DNA from: Gadus chalcogrammus
Lineage: Eukaryota; Chordata; Actinopteri; Gadiformes; Gadidae
Direction: 5' to 3'
Assembly: GCF_026213295.1 (NCBI RefSeq)
Contig: NC_079412.1
Coordinates: 8,017,630-8,081,629, forward strand
DNA: 64,000 nucleotides
Shown here: piece after piece, positions 1 to 28,429 of the stretch
How the letters are laid out: each line of letters starts with the position of its first letter
How positions within the stretch are numbered: the first letter of the stretch is position 1
Notes under the pieces: model-generated
Told to the model about the DNA's origin: nothing
Databases searched by the model: none
Seen by the model: the letters and a program-made list of their open reading frames with translations, nothing else
Position numbers and translations under genes: made by a program

Positions 1-236
1 CTGATCTCCACACTGATCTCCACAGTGCCTTGGAGCTGCTGGTCTTCAAGTGTTCAACACTTTGAGTGCTATCCGCACCGATTTTCTGTAAAATGACATA
101 ATCAAATCAAACACTGCAGGCTGTAACTCAGATACCACCTTACCTCCAATATGTACCTCTTTGTTGTTCAGTCATGACGTCGCATGACTACTTTTGGCAC
201 TGGGATATTGAAGCAGTATTTTGAATAGATGTTTAC

Positions 237-349
<113 letters not shown>

Positions 350-365
350 TGTGTCTCTCTATCAG

Positions 366-16107
<15,742 letters not shown>

Positions 16108-16396
16108 CAACCCCCACCCCCCCCCTTTCCCCTCCCCCCCGCCTTCCATCTCCACCAACAACCCTTGACCCCCACCCACAACTACCACCATCCTCACCGC
16201 GGCGCCCTGGACCGCTCCTCGTCCACACGGCCATCGGAGACGACCGCCGCTCCCGAAGCACACTGTGAAGAAATGTAAGCCCAAAGGCTGGTGGAGGAGG
16301 AGGGGGAGGTGGGCGTGTCAGTGGGGGAAGGGTGGGGGGGGCACTCGGCTACCCTAGGTATTATCGTATCGGTGGAAAATAGGAGAAGGAACTATC

Positions 16397-16424
16397 CCCC
16401 CCCCCCCCCCCCCCCCCCCCCCCC
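16397..16424. repeat. Poly-C run
   Basis: About 28 consecutive C, roughly 290 bp after the znf385a stop, probably in its 3' UTR. Runs like this are often miscounted in assemblies. Confidence 0.9.
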
Positions 16425-17710
16425 GCTCTATTACTGAGAGCTCTCCCTCACATTGCAGAGACCTCCAGATGACAGATGAATAGAGACTGACTGGAGGAGA
16501 GATTAGTCATTACGCATTCATTGCAATCATATCCCCTGCCTCCCTCGCAGCCCTGCTCTGCGATGCGGTCGACCGCAACAGGAGGTTAACCCCCTTTGCG
16601 TAAACAAATCTTTCTACAAACAAACACAACCAAAAAATAAAAATATCCCAACCTAATGTTAAAATCACTGATGCCTGCCGATAGGGCGATGCTGTAATCC
16701 CCACCACCCTTGCCTTGCTCTAACATCTCAATGTTTTCCCCTGACGCTAGCTCCTCTAGCAGCTAAGACGATAATGTTATTAGGATTTAGCGCTTCCTTC
16801 GATCAACGCAAGTTGTAAACTAACACTATGCCGGCCCGCGGGCTGGAGCTGCATCGCGCTGCGCCCAGGGTCAGCATGCTGTGTGGCATTAGGTCTAGGC
16901 TAGATGCAACGTGACACTGGCTGTCACGTAGGGCCGTAGGTAGAGAGGGAGGAGCGGGGGTGGAGCGCATCCCTGTCATTTCCCGGCTAAGGTGAGATGT
17001 GGTGCTGACGAGGGTCAGATGATGGATTGGCCCAAGGCGAGACGCAGACACAGACACACACAAACACACACGAGCAAAACCACATACACACAGACACACA
17101 AAAGCCCCACGTATTTGTGTCTTGAAATAGACTGTACAGACAAGAGACTGCTGGGAGGGCACATCTGTCAGGCCCCGTTAGAATCAGAGGAGACAGGGAA
17201 TAGAGGAACAGAACCAGCAACATTAATGCATGTTGTACTGTCTACATACTACTGTACCTGAGTGACTGTATGGCTCTGTGCTCCTGTTGTCGTCCAAACT
17301 TAAGTGTGAAGTATTGCGTCAAGTAATAGGAGTGCAGGAAGAGGATGACCCTGTGGTACGGCTACATCTCTCTGTCTCTCTCTCACTGAGGCTCTCTCTC
17401 TCTCTCTTCTGCTCTCTCTCTCTCTCTCTCCCGCTCTCTTTGCCACCTCCCCGCCCCCACATCAAACTCTGGTAGTGTCAGGTCAATCCATGTCTCCACC
17501 AACGCCCTCCCCCGCCCTCCTGCGCATCCACCGTGGGAATGTGTACAACCCCAGGGGCCAATCATATCGGAGGCAGTTTAACACAACAGGAAGAGCCGAG
17601 AGGCTGTTTAAAACAACTAAATGTACATTTAGATCAACGTACAGAGACCTGTATGGTAGCTGCTTCTATCTGCCCTTCGTCTTGGTTTTCTTTTTTTGTG
17701 CTTCCAACAG

Positions 17711-17822
<112 letters not shown>

Positions 17823-18633
17823 TATGGGGGGGAGCTGGAGGTGTTTTGGGTGTTGGGAAGTGATGATCATGAATGGGAATGACGGGCTAACCAGGCAGCC
17901 CAGCGAGGCTAAACAGGGAGAGGAGGTTGAACTACAGCCCGGGGCTAGCTCACGATACCGTCTGTCTTATAACTGAAAGCCATGAAATACATTATCTATT
18001 TAATATCTTGTATCTTTATTTATTAATAAATTAGATCTACGATTCCACCCTTTTCTACTTTGTTGGGTTGAATTAATTCAGGACATGCGGATATAAGCAA
18101 CACACACTGACATATCATGTATAATATCACTATATCACAAAAATAGAAACTGTGCACCTCATCGGAAATGAACAAAATATTTTTCTAGGTTGAAAATGTT
18201 AGCTTTAACACTGCACTTGACACAGGAAAATAACTAAATGAAATGACAGAAAGTTAATCATATATATTTGTTATTGTATGGTTTGATAAGCAGAATAACA
18301 TAATACTATTGACTGAATGGCTGACTGACTGACTGGACTGGGAGCAGAGAGACAGGCCGCACAGCGAGCTGCATGGAGCACATTGAAGGTCATCCTTCCG
18401 GTCAGAGATTAACACTGTGCCCTTTCATTGAGAAGCGCTCTATTCTCTCAGACTCTAGTGTGAACATGATGTTGCAGCGAGGCGCGATGGGGGTGTAGAG
18501 GGTTTTGTTTTTCTAGCGCAGTGACGTGTTACAGACGACATGTTGTCCATGCTTGTGTTTAACACTCACTTTGTTTTTCTGTTCTTCCAAGGAGATAGTG
18601 TACACCCTCTCTGAGGCCATGGAAGGCAGGGTG

Positions 18634-18638
<5 letters not shown>

Positions 18639-18706
<68 letters not shown>

Positions 18707-18722
18707 GAGACAGAGAGAGAGG
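18639..18722. repeat. (GA)n microsatellite
   Basis: GA run ending with GACAGAGAGAGA variants. Confidence 0.95.
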
Positions 18723-21042
18723 TGTATAGGAACGGACCCTTCATATTAAAGGGTCCCATCATTATGGTGAAACTCTGCTTTGAAAACAGGGTAGGATACC
18801 AGGTATCATAAAGTAAATAAGTGCTCATCAGGATATCTTATTCCCTTCTTTTAGATTCGAAGGACAATGTTGTTATTGTTTGTTTTCTCTTTTTATTTTT
18901 GAAAAATATAGTTAAAAAAATATGACATTACAAGCTGGCGTCATTTCCATCTCCACCATTGTGCTTTTATGGAGAAAGAGAGGGAGGCTGGGAAGGGGGG
19001 AGGATGTGTGTGTGTCGTGGTGGGGGGGGGGGAGGGGCAGAACTATTGCATCATTGTTTATATTTTTCTGTATTCGTCTGACGGATTCAGGATCCATGGA
19101 TGTTCTCCTTCCTGTTCAGTGTGTATTGTAGGCATTCAATAGAGCAGGTGTTTCTCAGCCAATCAGAGGGAGCGTCAGAGGCGGTCTGAACCTGGAGGGG
19201 CCTATCACTGCGGACTGAATCAGCGTTACTGATGACTGTGTTAGAGCCTGGGATCCGTGGCTGTTTAAAGTGTTGCAATCCCGTCTCTGGTAGATCATTG
19301 AAGTACGGGCCGAGCAACCCCACACACATCTGTTCATGTTATATGGATATGTTCATATTGATGTCACCCCTGACAAGTTCATGCTCATTGTTCACGTATG
19401 GGAAACAAATGTTAGATTCCTATTTTCCGGGGCAGGTATTTCTTGTTAGTTGTGTGTAGGCTGGTCACCTCATCAGCCTTATTCCTGATCCCTGAGTCTC
19501 TCGCGGAGCCGAGGGGGTGAGAGGGTGAGAGGCTTTGGTGTAATTCTGTCTTGCCAATAAATTTATTTTTTTTAATTGACAAAGAGTTTGTTGGCAAACT
19601 GTAGCAATACCTGACTCATCCTGGCTACTCTTGTCTATTGCAATAAAGAAAATAAACCAATACATGTATGTGAGTAAAATATTATAAATGTAATTTAAAA
19701 ATAAAAATAAATGTGTGGTGAATTCTATTGGTATCAACAGAAAATCATGGTGGGGGGGAAATAAATGTCAATTAATCAACAACTGCAAACTCTATTGTAT
19801 TATTGTCTATCTACTATAAAAACATCTGCCTCTATGGAAATCACGATGCATGAAAATGACTTGATAAGCTTTGAACTTGTTTGATCCGGGCCCAGCCGTC
19901 GACTTCCTGTCCATCTGTACATGAAGAGAAGAGGCTATGTGCAACCATGAAGAGCGCTATGTGTTGTGTTGTGCTTGAACGCGTCACATTCTCACAGAGG
20001 AGACTACTGTACTGTCTAGATAGTTTAGTCCGTCTTTAATGTATTTCAAGGGTCCAACATCTTGGCTGCGGGCCAAGACTGTATAGTACCGACTACCAAC
20101 CCTATGCGAAGTACGATCACAATTTGTCATGTTGCAATATTAATGTCCACCAGCAGAGGGAGGTACTATCATTACTGTGGAATCAAAGGTTGTGTACCAT
20201 AGCAGTGTTCTCACAACCAATAGGAATATATAACACATGTTTGATTCCATTTGAAATACACTATGCAATATAAGTACCACATTTAAAACCAATGCAACTA
20301 AATATTCTTCCTCTGGTATTTAGCAATCAAACACCTAATTCCTAGGTCTGATATTACACTTTACAAAACATACTACCTATTCAGGATGCCTTCAATATAG
20401 GACAGAAAGGGTTCAAAATGTTTTGTGTCGACTAAATAACTGCTTAGTATACGCTGTATTATTTTATCACCGTGGTCTTCAATGACAGTAAAACAAGATG
20501 ACCAATATGATATATCCATTTATAATGACCCATATGATATTGGCCAGAGCAATTACTGACTACACAATCCTATCCTGTTTGCGCATGACAGTATGTCGAA
20601 TGACTTCCACTGTCACAACCAACAGCAATCGTGTCTGCTTCCTGTTTCTCTCCGCCCTAAGACGTGCTTAAGAGGGAGAAAGGAGCTGGCAGCTCCTTTA
20701 AATACACTGTATTTATGATTTACAGACACCCCTGATATTGATAGATCATCATGACCCCATGAGGATACACAAAGCTCCTTGTCCACAATATTTAAACCCT
20801 GTAGACATGTTATGCATCGACATGTTGAGCACTTTGCGGTCCTGCTCATATCAATGTTCTAACCAATGGAATTAGTACTTTTTATAAGAGGTAACTTAAA
20901 CATTCTCCACATACAAACCCATGAAAAAAATAAATAAAAAATAAATAAAGAACTTCTCTCAATAAATTATTAGTACTGAGTTCCCAAACCTCCAGACTAG
21001 ACTCCATACTCATTTTTACTTTACTTGCTAAAACTTTACACA

Positions 21043-22130
21043 AAACCCTTGGAACATCCTCACCATATGCTACCGACAACCTAGCAACCACCCAGAACAC
21101 CATAGATACCACCTAAAAAACGCCTAGAACACAATAAAAACAACCATGGTCACTCTAGCAACCCCTATCATCTGCATATAATAGCAACCCTGTAGAAGAC
21201 CCTATAAACCATATCGAACAATTTGGCAACATCCTAGCCACCACCAAAACACCATTGAATCCATCCATTATATCCTAGACAATGCGGTTGTATGCTATAG
21301 ACCCTAGAGTATCTGTGGTATAAAGGCTGGGACGAATTTAGAATTATAAATATGTACAATCCATAACGTTAGCTCTCTGGCTCATAGCTCAGCGGACTAG
21401 ATCCCTCCCGTTGCCAAGTCGTAGCTACGGTCCATCCTATTTATGTAAAAAACGTTACATGTGGATTGTAAAACGCATGAAAATATAAATTAATGATCTT
21501 AATTTATTTTCCTTGGCAAGTGACCATGGTAGAAGCGGGATAATGCCCTTCGAGGTGTCAAAAACATGTTTGATCGATCGTAATTAAAGGGGACTACTTT
21601 TTGAAGGAGATGAACTCAAACAGAGTATACATTTAATAAGCATGCAATACGAATAAGAAAAAGCATAATTATTAAAGTATTTGTATTTGTTTTATTATGT
21701 TGGCAAGCAAGAAGTAGAATAAATGGGATAATCAGTCTTATTAAAAGGGTTTGTGCAACCAACCGCACAACAAGAAATGATTGCGGCTCTTGTCGCTCTC
21801 GTCTCTTTCTGCCAACGACATGCACGTAGACCGGGGAGTGACATAGAGTGGCGTAGACTGATAATCCCTCTATAGAACACCCTACCCACCACCCAGAAGA
21901 CCTTAGCAACCATGCAGTTCACCCTGACAACCACCTATATCACCAACCAAGATCACCATAGCAACCACCCAGAACACTAATCACTGTAAAGAACACCCTA
22001 GCAACCATCCAGAACACTAGTAACTATGCAGAACACCCTAGCAACCATCCAGAACCCTAGTAGCTATACAGAACACCCTAGCAACCATCCAAAATAGCCA
22101 ATAAGTAACACATAACACCCTTGTAACCAT
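21043..22130. repeat. Degenerate AGAACACCCTAGCAACCA-type satellite
   Basis: The phrase 'agaacaccctagcaaccatcc' and close variants recur at 21060-21250 and more regularly at 21870-22110, spaced about 40 bp. The central 21300-21860 lacks it. No coding content. Confidence 0.75.
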
Positions 22131-22515
22131 CATAAAGCTAGAGCACTGAAGATCACTCTATTGTACACTGCCAGAATACCAGGTGCTATATGTTACTCCT
22201 TATGTCTTCTGAAATGTAACTTTGTGAAGTTACTTACAAAATGCTAGAATAAACCAATCTAGTAGCGGTTCACATACTGCGTGCTTGAACAGCACAATTT
22301 GAAGCAGTTGGAAAGTGAGCGACAGAGAATAAACAGAAACCGAGGATATTGTTAGCAATAAAAACACGGTCAATATGTCATGTCTATACATTAATATCTG
22401 TTTGCGATGTATTTATTGATTGATTTCTTGCCATCTAGATCTAGTGAACCAACAAAAGATGGGTTAGTAGACAAGGGAAATGTTTTTTACCTCTTCCAGC
22501 TGAGGAGTGTGGTGT

Positions 22516-22557
22516 CTGTGTGTGTGTGAGTGTGTGTGTGTGTGTCTGTGTGTGTGT

Positions 22558-22650
<93 letters not shown>
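22516..22650. repeat. (GT)n microsatellite
   Basis: GT run with CT and AG interruptions near its left end. Confidence 0.96.
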
Positions 22651-24389
22651 CAGACCACTTGTAAGTCGATTCTCCAACACTTACACAGCAGATCCTCCAG
22701 AGAGCCATCTATTGGTTTTCTAAACACTGCTGTTGCGTTGGGTTTGCCGTCTCCCTTGAGAGTTGGCTGAACCTTTAAAGTTCAAGTGACCATGTAGCCA
22801 CACGAGGAGATGAAGTTCTGTTGTTTTTCCATTTTTTCATCTCAGGGCTCCCTAATTCCAAAGCCCTTGTTGGTGTTTCTCCAGATGAGCAACTACACCC
22901 TTGGACAGATGGGATAAATTAAACCAGCAGTACAAGCAGCACATATGCTGTTGGTGATTTCTGTAGAAAGGGCTTGCCATTCTGAGTTATCTTTGCAACG
23001 CCGGCCCCCCCTGATCCTGGGTGAGGTCAATACAGGTATTTCCCTCCACGCTTTCAATGGACCAGAACACTGTAACAAGCCTGTTTTCCCTCAGCACATA
23101 GCAGGGTGATGACAGAAGACGTTTCAATGACTGATATCTTCTCATCTCTACGGGGAAATAGAAAGAGATTACTACAAAATGACTGCATAGTTCCAATTCA
23201 ATAAAGCTCCTCTGGGGCGTATTCCAGCGCACATGGACAGTCATGCAATATTTATGTACCTGCCTATAGGAGCATTGCAGCGTGTGGCCTGTGTGTCTAC
23301 TACGCTCACCCTCTGGCCTTCAAGGGACAGGCTACCAATCTGTTCTGCCTTCCTGACGGCTGAGTAATGTCTTTAGTTTTCGCCGAGCAGAGATGACAGC
23401 GTCTTGGCTGTGTTGGCCGGGCAGCATCCGGAGACAAACGTCGGCATTGTCGTCTGCAGGAGTGGGTGGTCCGTGGGTGCTCAGCTAGCCAGCGCTGGTG
23501 CTAGCATGCCGGTCCAATGCGGTCACGCCATTAGAGGGAATCGAATGAAACAACTGCAGGCACAATAAAAAAACTTCAGAAGTATGAACGCAGTAATAAG
23601 ACGTTTGTAGCCTCAGCTGGATCGATTGATCAAGATTTCAGAAACGGTGCCCAACATGTCTCTCATGTTTCGTTGATTCTTGGGTTTTTTAAGCCGTCAC
23701 CATAACAGGACACAACACGTCACAATGTCAACGTTAAATGTTTTGTTGACTTTCTTGTGGCAGATATTACGTTTCCCAAGACAAAATACTACATTATACG
23801 TCATATAATGTAGGAGATATAGCTCTGAGAGCTCTACAGAACCCTAACCCTTAACCTGACTCAAAGATGTATCCTCTTTTAGTCCACATTGAAACATCAA
23901 ACATCACAACCTAGCAGGGGTCTAAAGGTGATGACATATTTTGAGCTGGGTGGGTATGGTCTAGGAATGTGTGAGCGTGCTTGCGTCCGGGTATGTGTGT
24001 GGGTGTGTGTGTGTGCATATGAGAGTAAGTGGTATGTAATGTGAAAGATTAGACACCTCTTTTAATTAGATGAGACATACTGACGGCAGTAAACAAGTGA
24101 TATTGTTTCAGAGGCCTTCTTTTGGGCTGTTGTGACACACTGCAGTGTCTAAGGCTAACTCACTGTGTCACTCTAGGAGACTGAAGGTGTCAGTAAACCT
24201 CCTCGTCTCGGAAACCTCCATTTCAATCAGCAGAATCCATCTCATTTCACGGCCAAACAGTATTCTGTATCAAACCTCCACTCGAGTAAAGGATGAGTCT
24301 CAGGTAAACATTCTGACTCAAACCTACGCTTCACTCAACGATAAGGACACTATGGGATATTATAGGAGTCATATAAAAATGATGTAGGA

Positions 24390-24676
24390 TGCTATATTTA
24401 CAATTGGTTATCATGGGATACTATAGGATAATATATAAGCATATTATAGCATAATAAAGTAAACTCTAGGCTAGTATATAAGGATATAGGATACTATGTA
24501 AGGATACTATATGATACATATAAGAATAATATAGGATACTATATAGAGATAGTATATGATACATATAGGAATACTGTAGAAAACTATATGAGGATACTAA
24601 AAGATACTCAAGGATACTATAGGAAACTAAGGATACTATATGGTACTATAGGATACTATAGGATGCTATATAATGA
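24390..24676 (+). repeat. GGATACTATA minisatellite, left part
   Basis: Irregular repeats of GGATACTATA-like units of roughly 10-25 bp. The array stops where the LINE 3' tail begins and resumes at 27310-27395. Confidence 0.85.
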
Positions 24677-27309
24677 TAGGCAAGGCAAGGCAAGGCAACT
24701 TTATTTATATAGCACTTTTCATACACAAGGCAGACTCAAAGTGCTTCACATATATATATAAAATAATAATAGATAAGTAAAAGAAAAACATATGCAAAGA
24801 AATGGGTAAATTAGAAAAAGGCATTTTAGTATTAAAATAGAAAATAGAGGCAAAGTTAAAAAGCTTTTTAGAAAGTGCAATGTATTTAAGATTTTAGCAG
24901 AAGGCTATAGCAAACATAAAAGTCTTCAGTCTTGTTTTAAAGGTGCTCAGAGTTGGGGCAAGTCTTAAATCCTCTGGGAGTTTATTCCAGCTATTTGTTG
25001 CATAGTAACTAAATCCTGCTTTCCCATGTTTTGTGTTTACTCTGGGGATAATTAACAGATTGGTCTCAGAGGATCTTAGTGGTCTAGAAGGCTGATGTAG
25101 TGGAAGCATATCAGTTAAATATTTTGGGCCTAAACCATGTAGGGATTTATAGGTTAGCAACATGATTTTAAAATCAATTCTCTGACCTACAGGAAGCCAA
25201 TGTAACGATTTCAGAATTGGTGTAATATGATCAAATTTTTTGGTCTTTGTTAGAACTCTAGCAGCAGCATTCTGAACAAGCTGAAGCTTCCTCAGAGTTT
25301 GTTTTGGGAGACCTGTGAGGAGACAATTGCAGTAATCAAGCTTACTAGTGATAAAGGCATGTACAAGTTTTTGTAAGTCTTCGGTGGACATGAGCCCTCT
25401 AAGTCTTGCTACATTTTTAAGGTGATAATATGCCGATTTTGTAACTGATTTGATGTGACTGTCAAAATGTAAATCTGAATCCATGATAACCCCTAGATTT
25501 CTGGCTTTGATTGAGGTTTTCAGGGACAGAGAGTGAAGGTGTTGGGTTACTTTAAGCCTTTCCGTTTTAGAACCAAATACAATTATCTCTGTTTTGTCCT
25601 CATTTAGTTGAAGGAAATTTCGGCACATCCATTCCTTCACTTGCTCAATGCACTGGCACAGCAGATCTATGGGCCGATAGTCATTTGGTGATAGCGATAC
25701 ATAGATTTGCGTGTCATCAGCATAGTAATGATGGTCAATATTGTTATTTTGCATGATTTGCCCTAGTGGGAGCATGTAGATGTTGAATAAAGAGGGTCCT
25801 AAGATCGAACCTTGTGGGACTCCACATGTCACGTTGGTTGATTCTGATACAAAGTCGCCAATGGAAACAAAGTAGTTCCTATTTTGTAGGTAGGACCTGA
25901 ACCAATTTAAGACAGTGCCTGAAAGCCCCACCCAGTTTTCTAACCTGTCCAGAAGTAATGTATGGTTTACAGTGTCAAGTGCAGCACTGAGGTCAAGTAG
26001 CATTAGTATTGAAGTTTTTGCCAGAGTCTGTGTTAAGACGGATGTCGTTTACAACTTTAATAAGGGCGGTCTCAGTGCTGTGCAGGGGTCGAAATCCTGA
26101 TTGGAAGGTGTCATAGCAACCAGTTGATGCCAGGAAATGATTAAGTTGCTGGAGGACAACTTTCTCAATGATTTTACTTATGAAGGGTAGATTTGATATT
26201 GGTCTGTAGTTCTTAATAATAGAGGCATCTAGGCTCCGCTTTTTTAAAAGGGGTTTAATAACTGCAGTTTTCAAAGCTTTTGGGAAATTGCCTGACTGGA
26301 GAGAGTTGTTAACTATCTGCAATATGTCTACTGCTAGCCAGTCGAAAAAACATTCTTAAAGAGGTTGGTAGATAAAGTATCAAGGCAACAGGTGGATGGC
26401 TTTAGTTGTGTCCCAGTTTCCACAAGAGTTTGAGAGTCTATAACATTAAAGCATGCCATCCTTGCCACGTTACTTTTGCCTGAACAGGGTGATAGTCCAA
26501 CATTTTTGTTTGAAGTGGATATATTGATGGCGCGTCTGATGCCTTCAATTTTATCAGTATAAAAAGCTGCAAACTCAATGCATTTCTGCGTGGAATGGAG
26601 ATCAGGTGGAATTTGTGTTGGGGGGTTTGTCAGTCTGTCAACAGTTACAAATAGGGTTTTTGCATTATTAGTGTCGGTTTTAATGATATTGGAGAAAAAT
26701 TTCTCTCTAGCACTTTTTAAGTCTAAATTGTAGGCACGGAGGCTCTCTTTATAGATATCATGGTGAATATGAAGTTTTGTTTTACGCCAGATGCGTTCAA
26801 CCTTCCTGCATTTTTTTTTTTGTGCTGTTACAGAAGCAGCTTTTTTCCAGGGTGTCTTTTGCTTTCCAGAAATCGTTTTAACCTTATAAGGTGCAATGCC
26901 ATCAATGACTTTCAAAATTTTCAAATTAAAGTTTTCTACAAGATCATCAGCAGAACATGGGTTGAGAGGTGGTAGCAAGGAGATGGCATTTTAAAAAGTA
27001 CATTAGAATCTTCATTGATATACCGTTTTTTGACAGTATTTGATTTTGTCTGTATGTCGGGAATAAAAGATATGTTAAAGAAAACACAAAAGTGGTCAGA
27101 CAAGGAAGGATCAGTCACAGAGAGATCAGAAACATTGAGGCCCTTTTGTGATTTTTTTGAGAGTGTGCCCCTTTCAATGAGTAGCATATTTCACATGTTG
27201 AGGCAGTTCAAATGTGTCCAAAATGGTAAAAAGTTTTTTTGCACACTTGCACACAATAATTCTGTGAATTCATCGAAAAAAATGTCTTCACAGAATGACT
27301 TCACCTTAA
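24677..27309 (-). mobile_element. 5'-truncated non-LTR retrotransposon (L2/CR1-like LINE)
   Basis: The plus-strand left end is the RNA 3' tail: AGGCAAGGCAAGGCAAGGCAAC followed by TTTATTTATATAGCACTTTTCATACAC, a sequence seen at the ends of many fish L2-like elements. Going 5' to 3' on the minus strand come the end of the endonuclease domain (SDHFCVFF, about 27090), a linker, then reverse transcriptase. Little of the endonuclease remains. It interrupts the GGATACTATA minisatellite. I saw no convincing target-site duplication. Confidence 0.9.
24894..27187 (-). pseudogene. Reverse transcriptase ORF2 remnant of the LINE
   Basis: Four open stretches in three frames (26936-27187, 26334-26978, 25993-26322, 24894-26003) form one broken ORF2. 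The last, 369 aa, holds the RT core: LLDLSAALDTVNH at its start, GVPQGSILGP at residues 61-70 and YADDTQIY (catalytic YADD) at 94-101, ending in a SWNKLPEDLR tail typical of L2-like ORF2. The stretch at 25993-26322 holds the RT-1 motif KNYRPISNLPF and a SGFRPLHSTETAL motif. Frame changes near 26330 and 26000 make it non-functional. Confidence 0.9.
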
Positions 27310-27395
27310 AGAAGGATACTAGATACTATAGGGTGCTATAGGAAACTATAGGGTACTATAGGATACTATTGGGTACTATATAAGGATATGATAGA
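27310..27395 (+). repeat. GGATACTATA minisatellite, right part
   Basis: Continuation of the array at 24390-24676 on the other side of the LINE (GATACTATAGGGTGCTATAGGAAACTATAGGGTACTATAG-like units). Confidence 0.85.
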
Positions 27396-28223
27396 ACGCA
27401 GAGGCATACTGACGGACATAATTTAAGAATACGAATGGATAGCATTATTTATAAGGATAACTCTCAATAAAACTGCTTTGTGTATTATGCCCACATTTTT
27501 TGGGGGTAAATGCTTCCATATTTATTTCATATTTATTTTATAATTATGCTCATGTGTAGCAGTTTCATTTTCTTTATATTTAATTAAATCATCGGATCTG
27601 ATAACAGATAGGCTATCGATCAGATGTAAAAAATATTTAATTTAGACAACAGAAAAGTAAAGTGAGTAAAACAAATAGTGGCCATTTAGTCACGGGGCAG
27701 TTTAAATAATGGATGGATATCATAACCTAAAATACTATTTCTTAAACAGGGGTCAAGTTTCGGTTTGCAGATTGGACAGCGATGGATGACATTCACATTT
27801 TAATGCATGTGAATTTAATAACATTTATAATCTAGGTTTTTTCTACATGTCTTATCAGCCGAACATCCTTTAAATTTCATCACAATCATCGGCCAAGCAG
27901 ACAGACTCCCCCCACAAACAAACAAACACACACACATGCACCAAGTGAGCTGAATCAAAGGCTATGGTCGTATGCACGGAGTCCTTGCAATTGTGTTTCA
28001 TACAAACCGAAATTCCGTCCGGCCGCCCACACCCTTCCCTCCTGAAACACCATTTATAATTTTGAGAGAGCAATTTACCCTGGTGTCTAGTGTGAGAGAC
28101 ATGGTACCAGCTGTGTTTACCAGGACTCTGTGTGTTATGAACCTAATCACTTTATCAGCCCCCCCCCCCTTTGCCTGTTATGGATGGCACTTGTCACTTA
28201 GGAAGAAACGCCCTGGGCCTGTT

Positions 28224-28420
<197 letters not shown>

Positions 28421-28429
28421 GTATGTGTC

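Noticed and set aside
16510..16707. Short ORFs in 16,000-24,600 as small genes
   Set aside because: No conserved motif, no splice support and random codon content.
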